Assembly (NCBI GenBank): GCA_027487905.1 | Contig: JAIYCR010000016.1 | Location: forward strand, 17,369-81,368 | Length of the DNA stretch: 64,000 nt | Source: Rubrivivax sp. | GTDB taxonomy: Bacteria > Pseudomonadota > Gammaproteobacteria > Burkholderiales > Burkholderiaceae_C | Reading direction: 5' to 3' | Part shown: piece by piece, positions 19,098 through 28,300 of the stretch | How positions within the stretch are numbered: position 1 is the first letter of the stretch | Layout of the letters: each line of letters begins with the position of its first letter | The notes under the pieces: model-generated | Database searches by the model: none | The model's input: only the letters and a program-made list of their open reading frames with translations | What the model was told of the DNA's origin: nothing | Position numbers and translations under genes: made by a program

Positions 19098-21389
19098 TCA
19101 GCGTGGCCCGACGCCGGGGGCCGACCCCGCCGCCGCGAGCAGGCCGGAGACGGTGGAGCCCTCGGCCGCCAGCGTCGCAGGCGGAGCCGGCGCCGGCGCC
19201 GGCTCACCGGAAAGGCTAAACCACGGCGCATTGCGGGGCATCACCACCTCATGCAGCCAGCGTTCGATGTCGTCGGGCGCCTGGGGACGGGTGAAGAGAT
19301 AGCCCTGCATCAGCGTGCAGCCCAGGCGCTGCAGCACTTCCATCTGGCGCATGGTCTCCACGCCTTCGGCGATCACCCGCAGGCCCAGCGAGCGGGCCAG
19401 GGCGATGATGGCGGTGACCACCGCCGAGCTCTGCGGCGTCATGCCCAGGTCGCGCACGAAGCTGCGGTCGATCTTGAGCACGCTGATGGGCAGGGTGGTG
19501 AGGTAGGCGAGCGATGAATAGCCGGTGCCGAAGTCGTCGATGGAGATCTCCACGCCGATCTCGTTGAGCCGGTGCAGCGACTTGATCACGTCGTGCACCT
19601 CCTTCATCAGGCCGGTCTCGGTGATCTCCAGCTCGATGGCGCTGTGCGGCACGCCGTGGGCGGTGACCGCCGCATGGATGTGCTCGACCAGGTCGGTGCG
19701 CTCGAAGAGCCGGGTGGGCAGGTTGACCGAGATGGAGTCGGAGAAGCCGAAGTTGTCCTGCCACACGCGGGCCTGGCGGGCGGCCTCGCGGATGGCCCAT
19801 TCGGACAGCGGGATGATGAGGCCGGTCTCCTCGGCCAGCGGGATGAATTCTCCGGGGGGCACCAGGCTGCCGGCGCGCTGCCAGCGCATCAGCGCCTCGG
19901 CGCCCACCATGCGGCCGGCCCGCACGTCCATCATCGGCTGGTAGTGCAGCACCAGCTCGTTGCGCTCGATGGCCTTGTGCAGGTCGCTTTCGAGCGTGAG
20001 CTTCTCGCGTCCGCGCCCGGCCAGCTGCGGGCGGAAGACCGAAGCCGCGTTGCGGCCCTGGCCCTTGACCGCATACATCGCGACGTCGGAGTTGCGCATC
20101 AGGTCGACCACGTTCAGGCCGTCGCGCGGGAAGATGGCGATGCCCACGCTGGCGGTGACGAAGCAGTCCTCGCCGGCCACCGTGATGGGGCTGCGCATCG
20201 TGTCCAGGATGCGCGCGGCCACGCGCTCGGCGTCTTCCTCGTCGGCGATCTCCGGCAGCAGCGCGACGAACTCGTCGCCCCCGAAGCGGCCCACCGCCTC
20301 GAGCGTGCGGTGCGAGCGCGTGCCCATCGACTCCAGCGAGTTCTCCAGCACCTGGTCGGAGTGGCGCACGCAGGACCGCAGGCGCCGCGACACCTCGATG
20401 AGCAGCTCGTCGCCGGCCGCATGGCCGAGCGTGTCGTTCACGTTCTTGAAGCGGTCCAGGTCGATCAGCAGCAGGCCCACCTGGTGGTTCAGCCGGCGCG
20501 CGTGCTCGAGCGCACGCTCGATGCGCCACATCAGCTGGCGCCGGTTGGGCAGGCCGGTGAGGGAATCGAAATTGGCCAGGTGGCGGATCTTGTCCTCGGC
20601 CAGGCGCCGGTCGGTGACGTCCTGGACGATGCCGGTGTAGCCCACCAGCCCGCCGAAATCGCTGAACTCGGGCTCGGCCTCGACGTGCACGATGCGCGGG
20701 CGGCCGTCGGGCAGCACCACCCGCACGTCGGTGGCCAGCACCGAGCTGTGGCGGATGACGTCGTGCAGCAGCGCCACGAAGCTCGCCCGCTCGACGTCGG
20801 GCACCAGCCGCAGCATCTCGCGGAAGGTGGGACGTGCGTCCGGCGGCAGGCCGAACACGCGCAGGCCCTCGTCGGACAGCAGCGGGCTGCCCTGGTCGCG
20901 GCTCCAGTCGAAGCTGCCCATGCGGGCCAGGTCCTGGGCGCGGGCGAGCTTGGCCTTGCTGCGCTCGAGCTCCAGCCGGGTGCGCGAGGAGCGAAGCAGA
21001 TAGCGCAGCCGCCCGGCGAGCAGGCTCCACTGGGTGGACTTGACGAAGAAGTCGGTGGCACCGACCTCGTAGGCCCGGTTGATCGACGCCTCGTCGTCCA
21101 GGCCGGTGAGCATCAGCACCGGCAGCGATTCGAAGCCGGGCAGCCCGCGCAGGGTGCGACAGGTCTCGAAGCCGTCGAGCCCGGGCATCATCGCGTCGAG
21201 CACGACGATGTCCGGCGGGCGAACCAGCATCTTCTCGATCGACTGCTCGCCGCTGGTGGCCTCGCTGATGGCGAAGCCGCGCTCGCGCAGCGCCATCGAG
21301 GTGAGCAGCAGGTTGACCTCGTCGTCGTCGACGAGCAGCACCCGGGGCGCCTCGCGCTCGATCGGGTCGTCGTCGCGGGCCGGGCTCAT
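19098..21389 (-). CDS. REC-PAS-GGDEF-EAL cyclic di-GMP signalling protein
   Basis: A 763-residue soluble protein with a receiver domain (about 15-135, phosphoacceptor Asp65 in VVLDAMMPG), a PAS domain (about 150-275), GGDEF (about 280-460) and EAL (about 470-730). GGDEF is canonical at its signature, but about 22 residues (positions about 377-399) are inserted between RHSD and GGDEF, which destroys the usual RxxD inhibitory-site spacing. The EAL domain keeps EALMRW, the ITE..LM motif, DDFGTGYSSL and EGVET, so phosphodiesterase activity is expected. The ATG overlaps the upstream Hpt gene as ATGA. It may turn c-di-GMP over in response to phosphorelay from that Hpt protein, which is inference. 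Confidence 0.9.
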   Translation of the reverse strand: MSPARDDDPIEREAPRVLLVDDDEVNLLLTSMALRERGFAISEATSGEQSIEKMLVRPPDIVVLDAMMPGLDGFETCRTLRGLPGFESLPVLMLTGLDDEASINRAYEVGATDFFVKSTQWSLLAGRLRYLLRSSRTRLELERSKAKLARAQDLARMGSFDWSRDQGSPLLSDEGLRVFGLPPDARPTFREMLRLVPDVERASFVALLHDVIRHSSVLATDVRVVLPDGRPRIVHVEAEPEFSDFGGLVGYTGIVQDVTDRRLAEDKIRHLANFDSLTGLPNRRQLMWRIERALEHARRLNHQVGLLLIDLDRFKNVNDTLGHAAGDELLIEVSRRLRSCVRHSDQVLENSLESMGTRSHRTLEAVGRFGGDEFVALLPEIADEEDAERVAARILDTMRSPITVAGEDCFVTASVGIAIFPRDGLNVVDLMRNSDVAMYAVKGQGRNAASVFRPQLAGRGREKLTLESDLHKAIERNELVLHYQPMMDVRAGRMVGAEALMRWQRAGSLVPPGEFIPLAEETGLIIPLSEWAIREAARQARVWQDNFGFSDSISVNLPTRLFERTDLVEHIHAAVTAHGVPHSAIELEITETGLMKEVHDVIKSLHRLNEIGVEISIDDFGTGYSSLAYLTTLPISVLKIDRSFVRDLGMTPQSSAVVTAIIALARSLGLRVIAEGVETMRQMEVLQRLGCTLMQGYLFTRPQAPDDIERWLHEVVMPRNAPWFSLSGEPAPAPAPPATLAAEGSTVSGLLAAAGSAPGVGPR

Positions 21390-21832
21390 GCGGCGCCCGT
21401 TCCCTTCAAGGCAAGCAGTGCGCGGATCGCTACCGACAGGTGCTCGAGCAGCGCGTCGATGGCCGGGCCGAGTTCGTCCACCATGCCGCGGTCGCGGGCC
21501 AGCGATTCGGTGTAGGCGCAGTGCTGCGACAGCGCCAGTGCGCCGACGCTGGCCGAGGACGACTTCAGGGTGTGCGCGACCATGCGCACGCCGGGCGCGT
21601 CGCCGCGTTCGCGCGCGTCACGCAACTGGGCGGCAAGGCGGTCGGCTGAACCGAGGTAGGCGTCGATGACGCGTTCGATGAGCCGCGCCTGGCCGGTCGG
21701 GTCGAGTTCGCGCAGCCTCGCCAGTGCCGCCGGGTCGAGCACGTCCGGCCCCTGCGGCGCTGCCGGTTGGCCACCGGAGCCGGAAGGGCGATCGGCATTC
21801 AGCCGAACGGGCAGGGGTCGAAGCAGCGGCAT
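21386..21832 (-). CDS. Hpt phosphotransfer domain protein
   Basis: A small four-helix histidine phosphotransfer protein, 148 residues from the ATG at 21832. The Hpt signature MVAHTLKSSSASVGA contains the phospho-accepting His followed by the conserved Lys two residues on. Helices before it (VLDPAALARLRELD, ARLIERVIDAYL) and after it complete the domain. A longer frame starts at 21925 (179 residues), but its extra residues are Ser/Arg/Pro-rich and unlike a domain. The stop overlaps the receiver-containing c-di-GMP protein by 4 bases, so the pair probably exchanges phosphate. No sensor kinase is in the same operon; the divergent kinase at 22105 is a candidate partner. Confidence 0.85.
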   Translation of the reverse strand: MPLLRPLPVRLNADRPSGSGGQPAAPQGPDVLDPAALARLRELDPTGQARLIERVIDAYLGSADRLAAQLRDARERGDAPGVRMVAHTLKSSSASVGALALSQHCAYTESLARDRGMVDELGPAIDALLEHLSVAIRALLALKGTGAA

Positions 21833-22070
21833 TTCGGGATCGTGAGATGCAGACCGGGACGAAGGGCGGCAAGGCGTGCGGGAAACAACAGGGGGCGTGG
21901 CGAGTGTCGCAAAGGCAGATGCCACCGATTCAAGGAAATGCGCGACCGGAACCGGACAGATTGTGACCCCAGGCCTGGGGCTGTGCCCACCCGGACCGGC
22001 ACCGGGCCAAAAGGGCCGCCTGACGTGCGGTCCGGCGCACGACGCGCCGGGGCATGGGGCCGGCCGGCCC

Positions 22071-22097
22071 TGGACAGCGCCCCTGCATCCCTAGAAT
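22071..22097 (+). promoter_or_regulatory. Candidate promoter of the orphan histidine kinase (leaderless type)
   Basis: TGGACA (22071-22076, 5 of 6) and TAGAAT (22092-22097, 5 of 6) are spaced by 15 bases, shorter than the ideal 17. The kinase ATG begins 7 bases after the -10 box, so the transcript would start at or next to the start codon with no ribosome-binding leader. Confidence 0.4.
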
Positions 22098-22104
22098 CGG
22101 GCGA

Positions 22105-23499
22105 ATGTTTCAGGATGTCGCACGCGCACCGGACGCCGCCCTCGCGGGATGGTCGCTGGCCGTCACGGTGGCGGCGCTGCTGTGCGGGCTTGCCGCGTGG
22201 CGGCTGCTGCGCCGCCTGCGCAGCACCGAGCACGCGCTCTTCCTGGAGCGCATGGACCGTCGCCAGGGTGAGCAGCTCGCCCCGGGCAGCGATGCATGGC
22301 TGTGGCAGACCGACCGCCAGCACCGCCTGATCCGACTGCAGCCACCGGCCTCGGCGATCCGCCAGGGACACGCCGAGCAGTGGCTGGGGCAGTCGCTGTT
22401 CGACCTGCTGCGCGCCCAGGACGGGCCTTCGGTGCTGCCCACGGCGCTGCAGCGCGAAGCCGATCTCCCCGCCACCGCCTGCGGCTGGGCATCGGCCGGC
22501 GCCACCAGCGCTTCGCGGACCTTGCTGGTTCGTGCGCTCGCCCAGCACGATCCGAACGGTCGCTTCCGCGGCCACCTGGGCGTGCTGCAGGCCGACCGGG
22601 CGCCGGCGGCCGATGCCGCGCCAGCCGGACCGGGCGCCGCGCCGAGCGCAGCCAGCGCACCCGCGGGCCTCGCCGCCTCGGCCGTGAGCCAGCCGCCCCC
22701 CGCGCTGGCGGACTCGGAGCTTGCCGCGGCCGAGCACGCTTCCTTCGCCTACACCGTCACGCACGACCTGCGCGCACCGATCCGCGTCGTCGAGGGCTTC
22801 ACCCGCATCGTCAAGGAAGACTACGGCTCGGTGCTCGACCGCATGGGGCTGGACCACCTGGACCGCGTGCTGGGCGCCGCGGCGCGGATGAATTCGATGA
22901 TCGACGCGTTGCTGGCGCTGAGCCGGCTGTCCCAGCAGCCGCTCGCACGCCAACCGGTGAACCTGTCGCGGCTGGCCGAATACATCGTCGACGACCTGCG
23001 TCGCACCCACCCGGACCGCCAGGTCCGCGTGACCATAGAGCCCGGGCTGACCACCGAAGGCGACCCCACGCTGCTGCGCATGGCGCTGGAGAACCTGCTG
23101 GGCAATGCCTGGAAGTACACCGGCAAGGTCCGCGACGCCCAGATCGGCTTCCAGCACGACCCGGCGGCCCAGGGCACCGTCTACCTGGTGCGCGACAACG
23201 GCGCGGGCTTCGACATGCGCTTCGCCGATCGCCTGTTCGGCGTGTTCCAGCGCCTGCACAGCGCGAGCGACTTCCCGGGCACCGGCGTGGGCCTGGCCTC
23301 GGTGCAGCGCATCGTGCGGCGGCATGGGGGCGACATCTGGGCTGAATCGGCCGTGGGCCGGGGCAGCACCTTCCGCTTCACGCTGGCACCCCAGACCACC
23401 GCCCCGGTGGGGCTGGATGTCGCCGGTGGCACCTTGCCGGTGTGGAACGGGCCCGCCCGCACGGCCGAGCAGCAGCCGGTCACCGAACGTTCGGCCTGA
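22105..23499 (+). CDS. Membrane-anchored sensor histidine kinase, phytochrome-type core
   Basis: A 464-residue kinase with one N-terminal transmembrane segment (about 14-36) and a cytosolic PAS-like region (about 55-170, WLWQTDRQHRLIRLQPP). An Ala/Pro linker of about 35 residues follows, then HisKA with His220 in YTVTHDLRAPIRVVEGF and an HATPase domain (N box ALENLLGNAWKYT, G1 DNGAGFDM, G2 GTGVGLASV). The THDLRAPLR-type H box is that of bacteriophytochrome-like and orphan kinases that often signal to CheY-type or Hpt partners. It is divergent from the Hpt/REC-GGDEF-EAL operon, which would be a logical target. Its 3' end overlaps the convergent glycosyltransferase by 20 bases. The start at 22105 fits the promoter; 22054 is less likely. 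Confidence 0.87.
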   Translation: MFQDVARAPDAALAGWSLAVTVAALLCGLAAWRLLRRLRSTEHALFLERMDRRQGEQLAPGSDAWLWQTDRQHRLIRLQPPASAIRQGHAEQWLGQSLFDLLRAQDGPSVLPTALQREADLPATACGWASAGATSASRTLLVRALAQHDPNGRFRGHLGVLQADRAPAADAAPAGPGAAPSAASAPAGLAASAVSQPPPALADSELAAAEHASFAYTVTHDLRAPIRVVEGFTRIVKEDYGSVLDRMGLDHLDRVLGAAARMNSMIDALLALSRLSQQPLARQPVNLSRLAEYIVDDLRRTHPDRQVRVTIEPGLTTEGDPTLLRMALENLLGNAWKYTGKVRDAQIGFQHDPAAQGTVYLVRDNGAGFDMRFADRLFGVFQRLHSASDFPGTGVGLASVQRIVRRHGGDIWAESAVGRGSTFRFTLAPQTTAPVGLDVAGGTLPVWNGPARTAEQQPVTERSA

Positions 23500-24622
23500 G
23501 CGGCGCTGCGAGGCCTCCCGGGCCTCCCGGGCCTCCCAGGCCGCAGTGCGCGAGCAGCGAGCGGGTGTTGGCCTGCACGGAAAAGCGCGCCTCCACCTCG
23601 CCCCGGCCGGCCTCGGCCAGGCGGCGCAGCGCAAGCGGGTCGGCCAGGTGGGTGGCCATGGCCTCGGCCCAAACCGCCGGGTCGTCAGGCGGGAGCAGCC
23701 GGCCGGTCGCGCCGTCGCGCACCGTCTCCGGAATGCCACCGACCCGGCTGGCCAGCACCGGAATGCCCAGGCCGAGGGCCTCGACCTGGGCCATGCCCAA
23801 GGGCTCGCGGCTGGACGGCATCAGCAGCAGGTCCGCCGCGGCGAGCACCGGCGCCACCGGATGCACCGGCTCGAAACGGACGCGGGCGGCCAGGCCCAGC
23901 GCCTGCGCCTGCTGCTCCAGGGCCTCGCGCTCGGGCCCTGAACCGGCGGCCAGGTAGCGCAGGCCGGGGAAGCGGCGCACCACGTCGGCCACCGCCTGCA
24001 AGGCCAGGGCGTGGCCCTTCTCGCCCCGCAGCATGCCGACCTGCACCACCAGGGGTCCGCCTTCGCCCTCGGCCAACCAGCGTCGCAGCGGCTCGGGCAG
24101 CGGCAGGCCCGCCTGCGAGCGCAGACGGGCGAAATCGACACCCGGATACAGCACCTGCACCCGATCGGGCGCGATGCCGGGCGCCAGCAGCAGCTGTTCG
24201 CGCATCCAGGCGCTGGGCACCAGCACGGCGTCCACCAGCCGGGAATGGGTGAGCGGCGAGGGATGCCGCCCGGCGAGATAGGTCTTCGAACGCAGCAGGC
24301 GCGGACGGGCGCGCACGCTCCAGGCCGCCAGCAGCCCGAGATTGGCATCGTGGCCGCTGTGGCCGATGACGGCGGCGGGACGCCGCTCGACGATGAAGCG
24401 ACGCAGGGCGGCGAGACTGGCCACGTCGGTCGCGCGGCGCAGTGGCAGCTCCAGCCGGTTGAGGCCCGCCTGTCGCGCCCGTTCGGCCACGGCGCTGCCG
24501 GGCCGGCAGGCGAGCGTGGCGCCCACGCCGCAAGCCTCGAGGGCTGCCATCTGCTGGAGCAGCTGCAGCTCCTGGCCCCCCAGGTGGGGCGAGCTCTCGG
24601 TGAAGAGGACCGTGGGCGTCAT
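23480..24622 (-). CDS. Glycosyltransferase family 4 (GT-B fold)
   Basis: A 380-residue retaining glycosyltransferase. The N-terminal half begins with LFTESSPHLGGQELQLLQQM, typical of GT4 acceptor domains. The C-terminal half has the donor-binding pattern QVGMLRGEKGH and the EX7E motif in SREPLGMAQVEALG, followed by VGGIPETV. It is probably cytosolic and acts on a lipid-linked sugar or a glycan precursor; donor and acceptor cannot be told. The gene follows the REC-ANTAR regulator by 49 bases, which suggests one transcript and possible antiterminator control. The C-terminus is encoded by a short GC repeat (GGPGG repeats), which may vary between strains. Confidence 0.85.
   Translation of the reverse strand: MTPTVLFTESSPHLGGQELQLLQQMAALEACGVGATLACRPGSAVAERARQAGLNRLELPLRRATDVASLAALRRFIVERRPAAVIGHSGHDANLGLLAAWSVRARPRLLRSKTYLAGRHPSPLTHSRLVDAVLVPSAWMREQLLLAPGIAPDRVQVLYPGVDFARLRSQAGLPLPEPLRRWLAEGEGGPLVVQVGMLRGEKGHALALQAVADVVRRFPGLRYLAAGSGPEREALEQQAQALGLAARVRFEPVHPVAPVLAAADLLLMPSSREPLGMAQVEALGLGIPVLASRVGGIPETVRDGATGRLLPPDDPAVWAEAMATHLADPLALRRLAEAGRGEVEARFSVQANTRSLLAHCGLGGPGGPGGLAAPLRPNVR
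23512..23538. repeat. Three tandem 9-bp units in the glycosyltransferase 3' end
   Basis: GGCCTCCCG is repeated three times (last copy ends in A). On the minus strand it encodes Gly-Gly-Pro type residues, so copy-number change would stay in frame. Confidence 0.7.
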
Positions 24623-24671
24623 GGCGAGCCGCTCGGCCGACCGGCGCTGCCCGCCGGGCCGGCGCCGGGAG

Positions 24672-25340
24672 TCACAGCGGAGGCGTGCGGGCCAGTTGCT
24701 CGATGGCTGCCAGCACCTGCCGGGCCTGGGCCTGCAGCGGCCGCTGGGCAGCCACCGCCGCGCGCTGCAGCCGCTCGAGCGCGGCGTCGCGGGTGATGGT
24801 GTGCCGGTGCATCAGGATGCCCAGGGCCAGCGCCACCACCGCATCGGACGATTCCAGATCGGGCGGCCCGGCCGACGCCGAGGCGGGTGAGGAGGCCTCG
24901 GCCTCGTCCGCGCCTGCGCGGGCGCCGCCGCCCTCGCGGGCGGGCGCATCCACCCGCAAGCGCGCCAGCGCTGCCTGGACGGCCGGGACGATCTGCCGGA
25001 TGTCCAGAGGCTTGGTGAGGTAGGCCACCGCGCCCAGCGCCGCCACCTTGGCACGGGTCTCGTCGTCGGCGAAGGCCGACAAGAACATGAAGGGCGTGCC
25101 CAGCTGCGTGCGCAGGTACTCGGCCACGTCGAAGCCGGACAGGCCCTCCATGCGGATGTCCAGCAGCGCCAGCGCCGGCCGGTACTGGCGGGCCAGGAGG
25201 ATGGCGTCGTCGCCGTTGTCCGCGTCGATCACCTCGTAGCCCGCCTGGCTCAGGCCGTGGGCCACGGTGGCAAGCACGAGCCGGTCGTCGTCGACGACCA
25301 GCACGCGGGTGGGCAGCAGCTGCGGGGGCGATGCGTTCAT
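24672..25340 (-). CDS. Response regulator with ANTAR RNA-binding domain
   Basis: A 222-residue regulator of the AmiR/NasR/EutV type, which acts on nascent RNA as a transcription antiterminator rather than on DNA. The receiver domain (about 11-125) has the DDD cluster at residues 17-19, phosphoacceptor Asp61 in LLDIRMEGLSG and the Lys of YLTKPLDI. After an Ala/Gly/Glu-rich linker, residues about 160-215 form the three-helix ANTAR domain (VALALGILMHRHTITRDAALERLQRAA pattern). Its ATG overlaps the stop of the HisKA_2-type kinase as ATGA, so they are a cognate pair like EutW/EutV. Targets are not visible; the glycosyltransferase 49 bases downstream is the nearest candidate. Confidence 0.86.
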   Translation of the reverse strand: MNASPPQLLPTRVLVVDDDRLVLATVAHGLSQAGYEVIDADNGDDAILLARQYRPALALLDIRMEGLSGFDVAEYLRTQLGTPFMFLSAFADDETRAKVAALGAVAYLTKPLDIRQIVPAVQAALARLRVDAPAREGGGARAGADEAEASSPASASAGPPDLESSDAVVALALGILMHRHTITRDAALERLQRAAVAAQRPLQAQARQVLAAIEQLARTPPL

Positions 25341-28300
25341 GATGGGGCCAGATTGTCGCGTCGCACGCCGGGGGGGCGCACCTGCACCCGCGCCACGACG
25401 CTGCCACCCGCCGATTCGAGGGTGAGCGTCGCGCTTCGCCGGGGCAGCAGCGCCCGCACCAGCCCGAGCCCGGACACGCCCATGGGGAAGCGTTCCAGCT
25501 GGAAGCCAGCGGGAAGTTGCCCGGTGTTGGCGATGGACACCTGGACGCTGTCCTGGTCCGACCTCAGGTGGCAGGTCACGCCCGCACCGGCGGCGCTGTG
25601 CTTGATGGCATTGGTGAGCAGCTCGTTCAGCGTGAGCGCGATGGGAATGGACTCGGCCTCGGGCAGCACCCATTCGACCGTCGGATCCGACTCGACGGTG
25701 AAGCGGATGGTTCGCCCGAAGGTGCGCTCCACCGACTGGGTGATGGCCCGCACGACCGGGTCCACCCGCAGGGCGCCGCTCACGCCCACCTGCAGCCCGT
25801 ACACCTGTGCGATGGCCTGGACCTGGGCCACCACTTCGGCGATGGTGTCGGCCACCTCGGGCTTGCGCTTGGCGATCTGCTCGAGCAGCCCGGCCACGCC
25901 CTGCAGGTTGTTCTTGATGCGGTGGTGCACCTCCTTGACCAGCATCTCGCGCTGGGCCAGGGCAGCTTCGAAGCGGGCTTCCTGGGCGGTGCGCTGCTCG
26001 GTCACGTCGGTGCTCACCACCAGCAGCTGCGACGAGGGTTCGGCGGCGGTGCCCACGGGCACGTAGCGCGTCTCCCAGATGCGGGCCACGCCGCCGCGCT
26101 GTTCTCGGGTCTCGCGCTGGGTGGGGACCGCGGCGGCCACGGCCTCGCGCAGGTCGCGCAGCTGGGTGGCGGCATCGGCCTCGGCCAGCCACTCGTCGGG
26201 CCGGCGCCCGATGAGCTCGGCCACCGGGCGCTGCGCGGCGCTGGCCGCGGCCTGGTTGGCCTGCATGACCTGCAGCGTGTCCGAATTGACCAGCGTGATG
26301 GACATCGGCGCCGCCTCGATGATGCGTTGCAGCGACGCCTGCGTCTCCACGATGCGGGCCTCGGCCTGGCGGCGGCGTTCGATGTCCAGCAGGGCGTAGG
26401 TGAGCTGACGGTCCACCGAATCGCGGCCGATGGCCACCACGTTGCCCACCACCCAGAACTCGCGGCCATCGCGGGCCTTCACCTGGCACTCGAAGGTCTC
26501 GGCCTGGCCTTCGGGCATCTCCTCGCGGGCCTGCGTGCGCCGGAAGGGGTGGTCCGGGTCGGGCGTGGCCACGGTGTCGATGGGCATGCCGATGAAGTCG
26601 GCCAGGTCGCCGGCGAACATGCGGCGGGCCGAACGGTTCATCCACTCGATGCCGTGGGGGCCGACGGTGACGATGCCCACCAGCACCGAATCGAGCACGG
26701 CGCGGGTGCGCTCGGCCTGCATGGCCACCGCTTCCTCGGCGCGGTGGCGGTCGTCCACGTTCACGTAGGAGGCGATCACGCCGGCGGCGGGTTCGCCTTC
26801 GACCACCAGGCGCTTGCTCACCTGCACCCACAGCGGACGGCCGTCCTGCCGACGCAGCTGGCGTTCGCCCGTCCAGCGTCCGGTGACGGCCAGTGCATCG
26901 ACCTCGTCGCTCCACATGCGCTCGAAGGCTTCCAGGTCGGGGAACAGGCGCTCCACCGGCAGGCCGGCCAGCGCCTCCACCGGATAGCCGCTGATGCGCG
27001 AGAGCGCCTCGTTGGCGCGCACGACGGCGTCTCCACGCAGGAAGGCGATGCCCACCTCGGACAGGCTGAACATCAGTTCGCGGTCGCGCAGAAGCACCTC
27101 CAGGTCGCGCTGCTGGGCCTTCAGCCGGGTGATGTCGGTGAGCACCGCGATGGCTTCGGGCACCGGGCTGGGCTCGAGTGCGCGGCGCACCGACAACGAG
27201 ACCCAGCGCGGATTGGCATCGTCCGCCGGGCGGCCACCTTGGGGCAGTTCGATCTCGGTCTCGAAGACGCCATCGCGGGTCAGCGCCTGCAGGGTTTCCT
27301 CGGCCACCCGCCGGGCCTGGGGATAGCGCCCGAAGAGCTCATGCAGGCTGCTGCCCACCGCACGCCCGCCGGGCAGGCCCAGCATGGCCTCGAAGCGCGG
27401 GTTGCAGCGAACCAGCACGTCGGCGCGGACGTAGGCGATGCCGGCCGTCGTGCCTTCCAGGATGGTGGTGAGCTCGCGCAGCAGCTGCTCGCTGCGGATC
27501 TGCGCCTGCTGGGTCTCGGTGATGTCCAGCGTGACCACCGAAGTGCGGCGCTCGCCCGAGGCGAGCTCGGTGGGCTCCACCCGCGTGAGCAGCCAGCGCT
27601 GGCCGAACTGCGGGTGGCGGATGGCATAGCGCACCTCGGTGCGCTGCGAACGGCGCAAGGCCTGCTGCAGCCGCTCGTAGTCGGGCAGCGACTCGGGCAG
27701 CACGAGCTCGCGGTGGATGCTCTGCAGCAGCGCCGCGCCCCGGCCGGTGTCGCCGGCGGTGCCCGCGCCGGCGTTCACGCCACCTGCAGCGCCCGCGCCT
27801 GCGGCAATGGAGGCGCCGCCGGTGGTCGGCTCGGCACCCACGAAGGGCCGCCCATCCCGCCCGGCCTGCAGCGTGACCAGGCCCACGCCGGCGGTGTCCA
27901 TCAGCGCGCCGATCTGGCTGCGGGCAAGGTCGCGCTCGTACTCGGCGCTGCGGTCCTCGACCACGGCCAGGTAGCGTGGCGAGCCGCCGAGGTTGGGGTA
28001 GGCACGGACGATGGCATGCAGCGCCCGCCGCAGGCCGTCGGGCCGCTCGACGACCGCATCTCCCTTCCAGGCACCGCCCGCGACGATCGCCGCGGGCATG
28101 CCCAGTGCAGACCAGCCGAGCAGGCGCTGGATGGCCTGCGGTGCATCCGCCAGCGACACCGGCGTGTCGCCGAGCAGGCCCTCGAAGGCCGGGTTGGTGC
28201 GCACCAGCAGGCCGCTGGAATCGAAGAGCACCATGCCCACCGTGGCCAGGTCGAACCATTGGTCGAGTTCGCGCAGCGAGCGTTCGGCCCGTTCGCGGGC

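Noticed and set aside
24623..24671. Paired GC hairpins before the glycosyltransferase as ANTAR target
   Set aside because: Any 49-base stretch of this composition folds; the hexaloop pattern of ANTAR targets was not visible.
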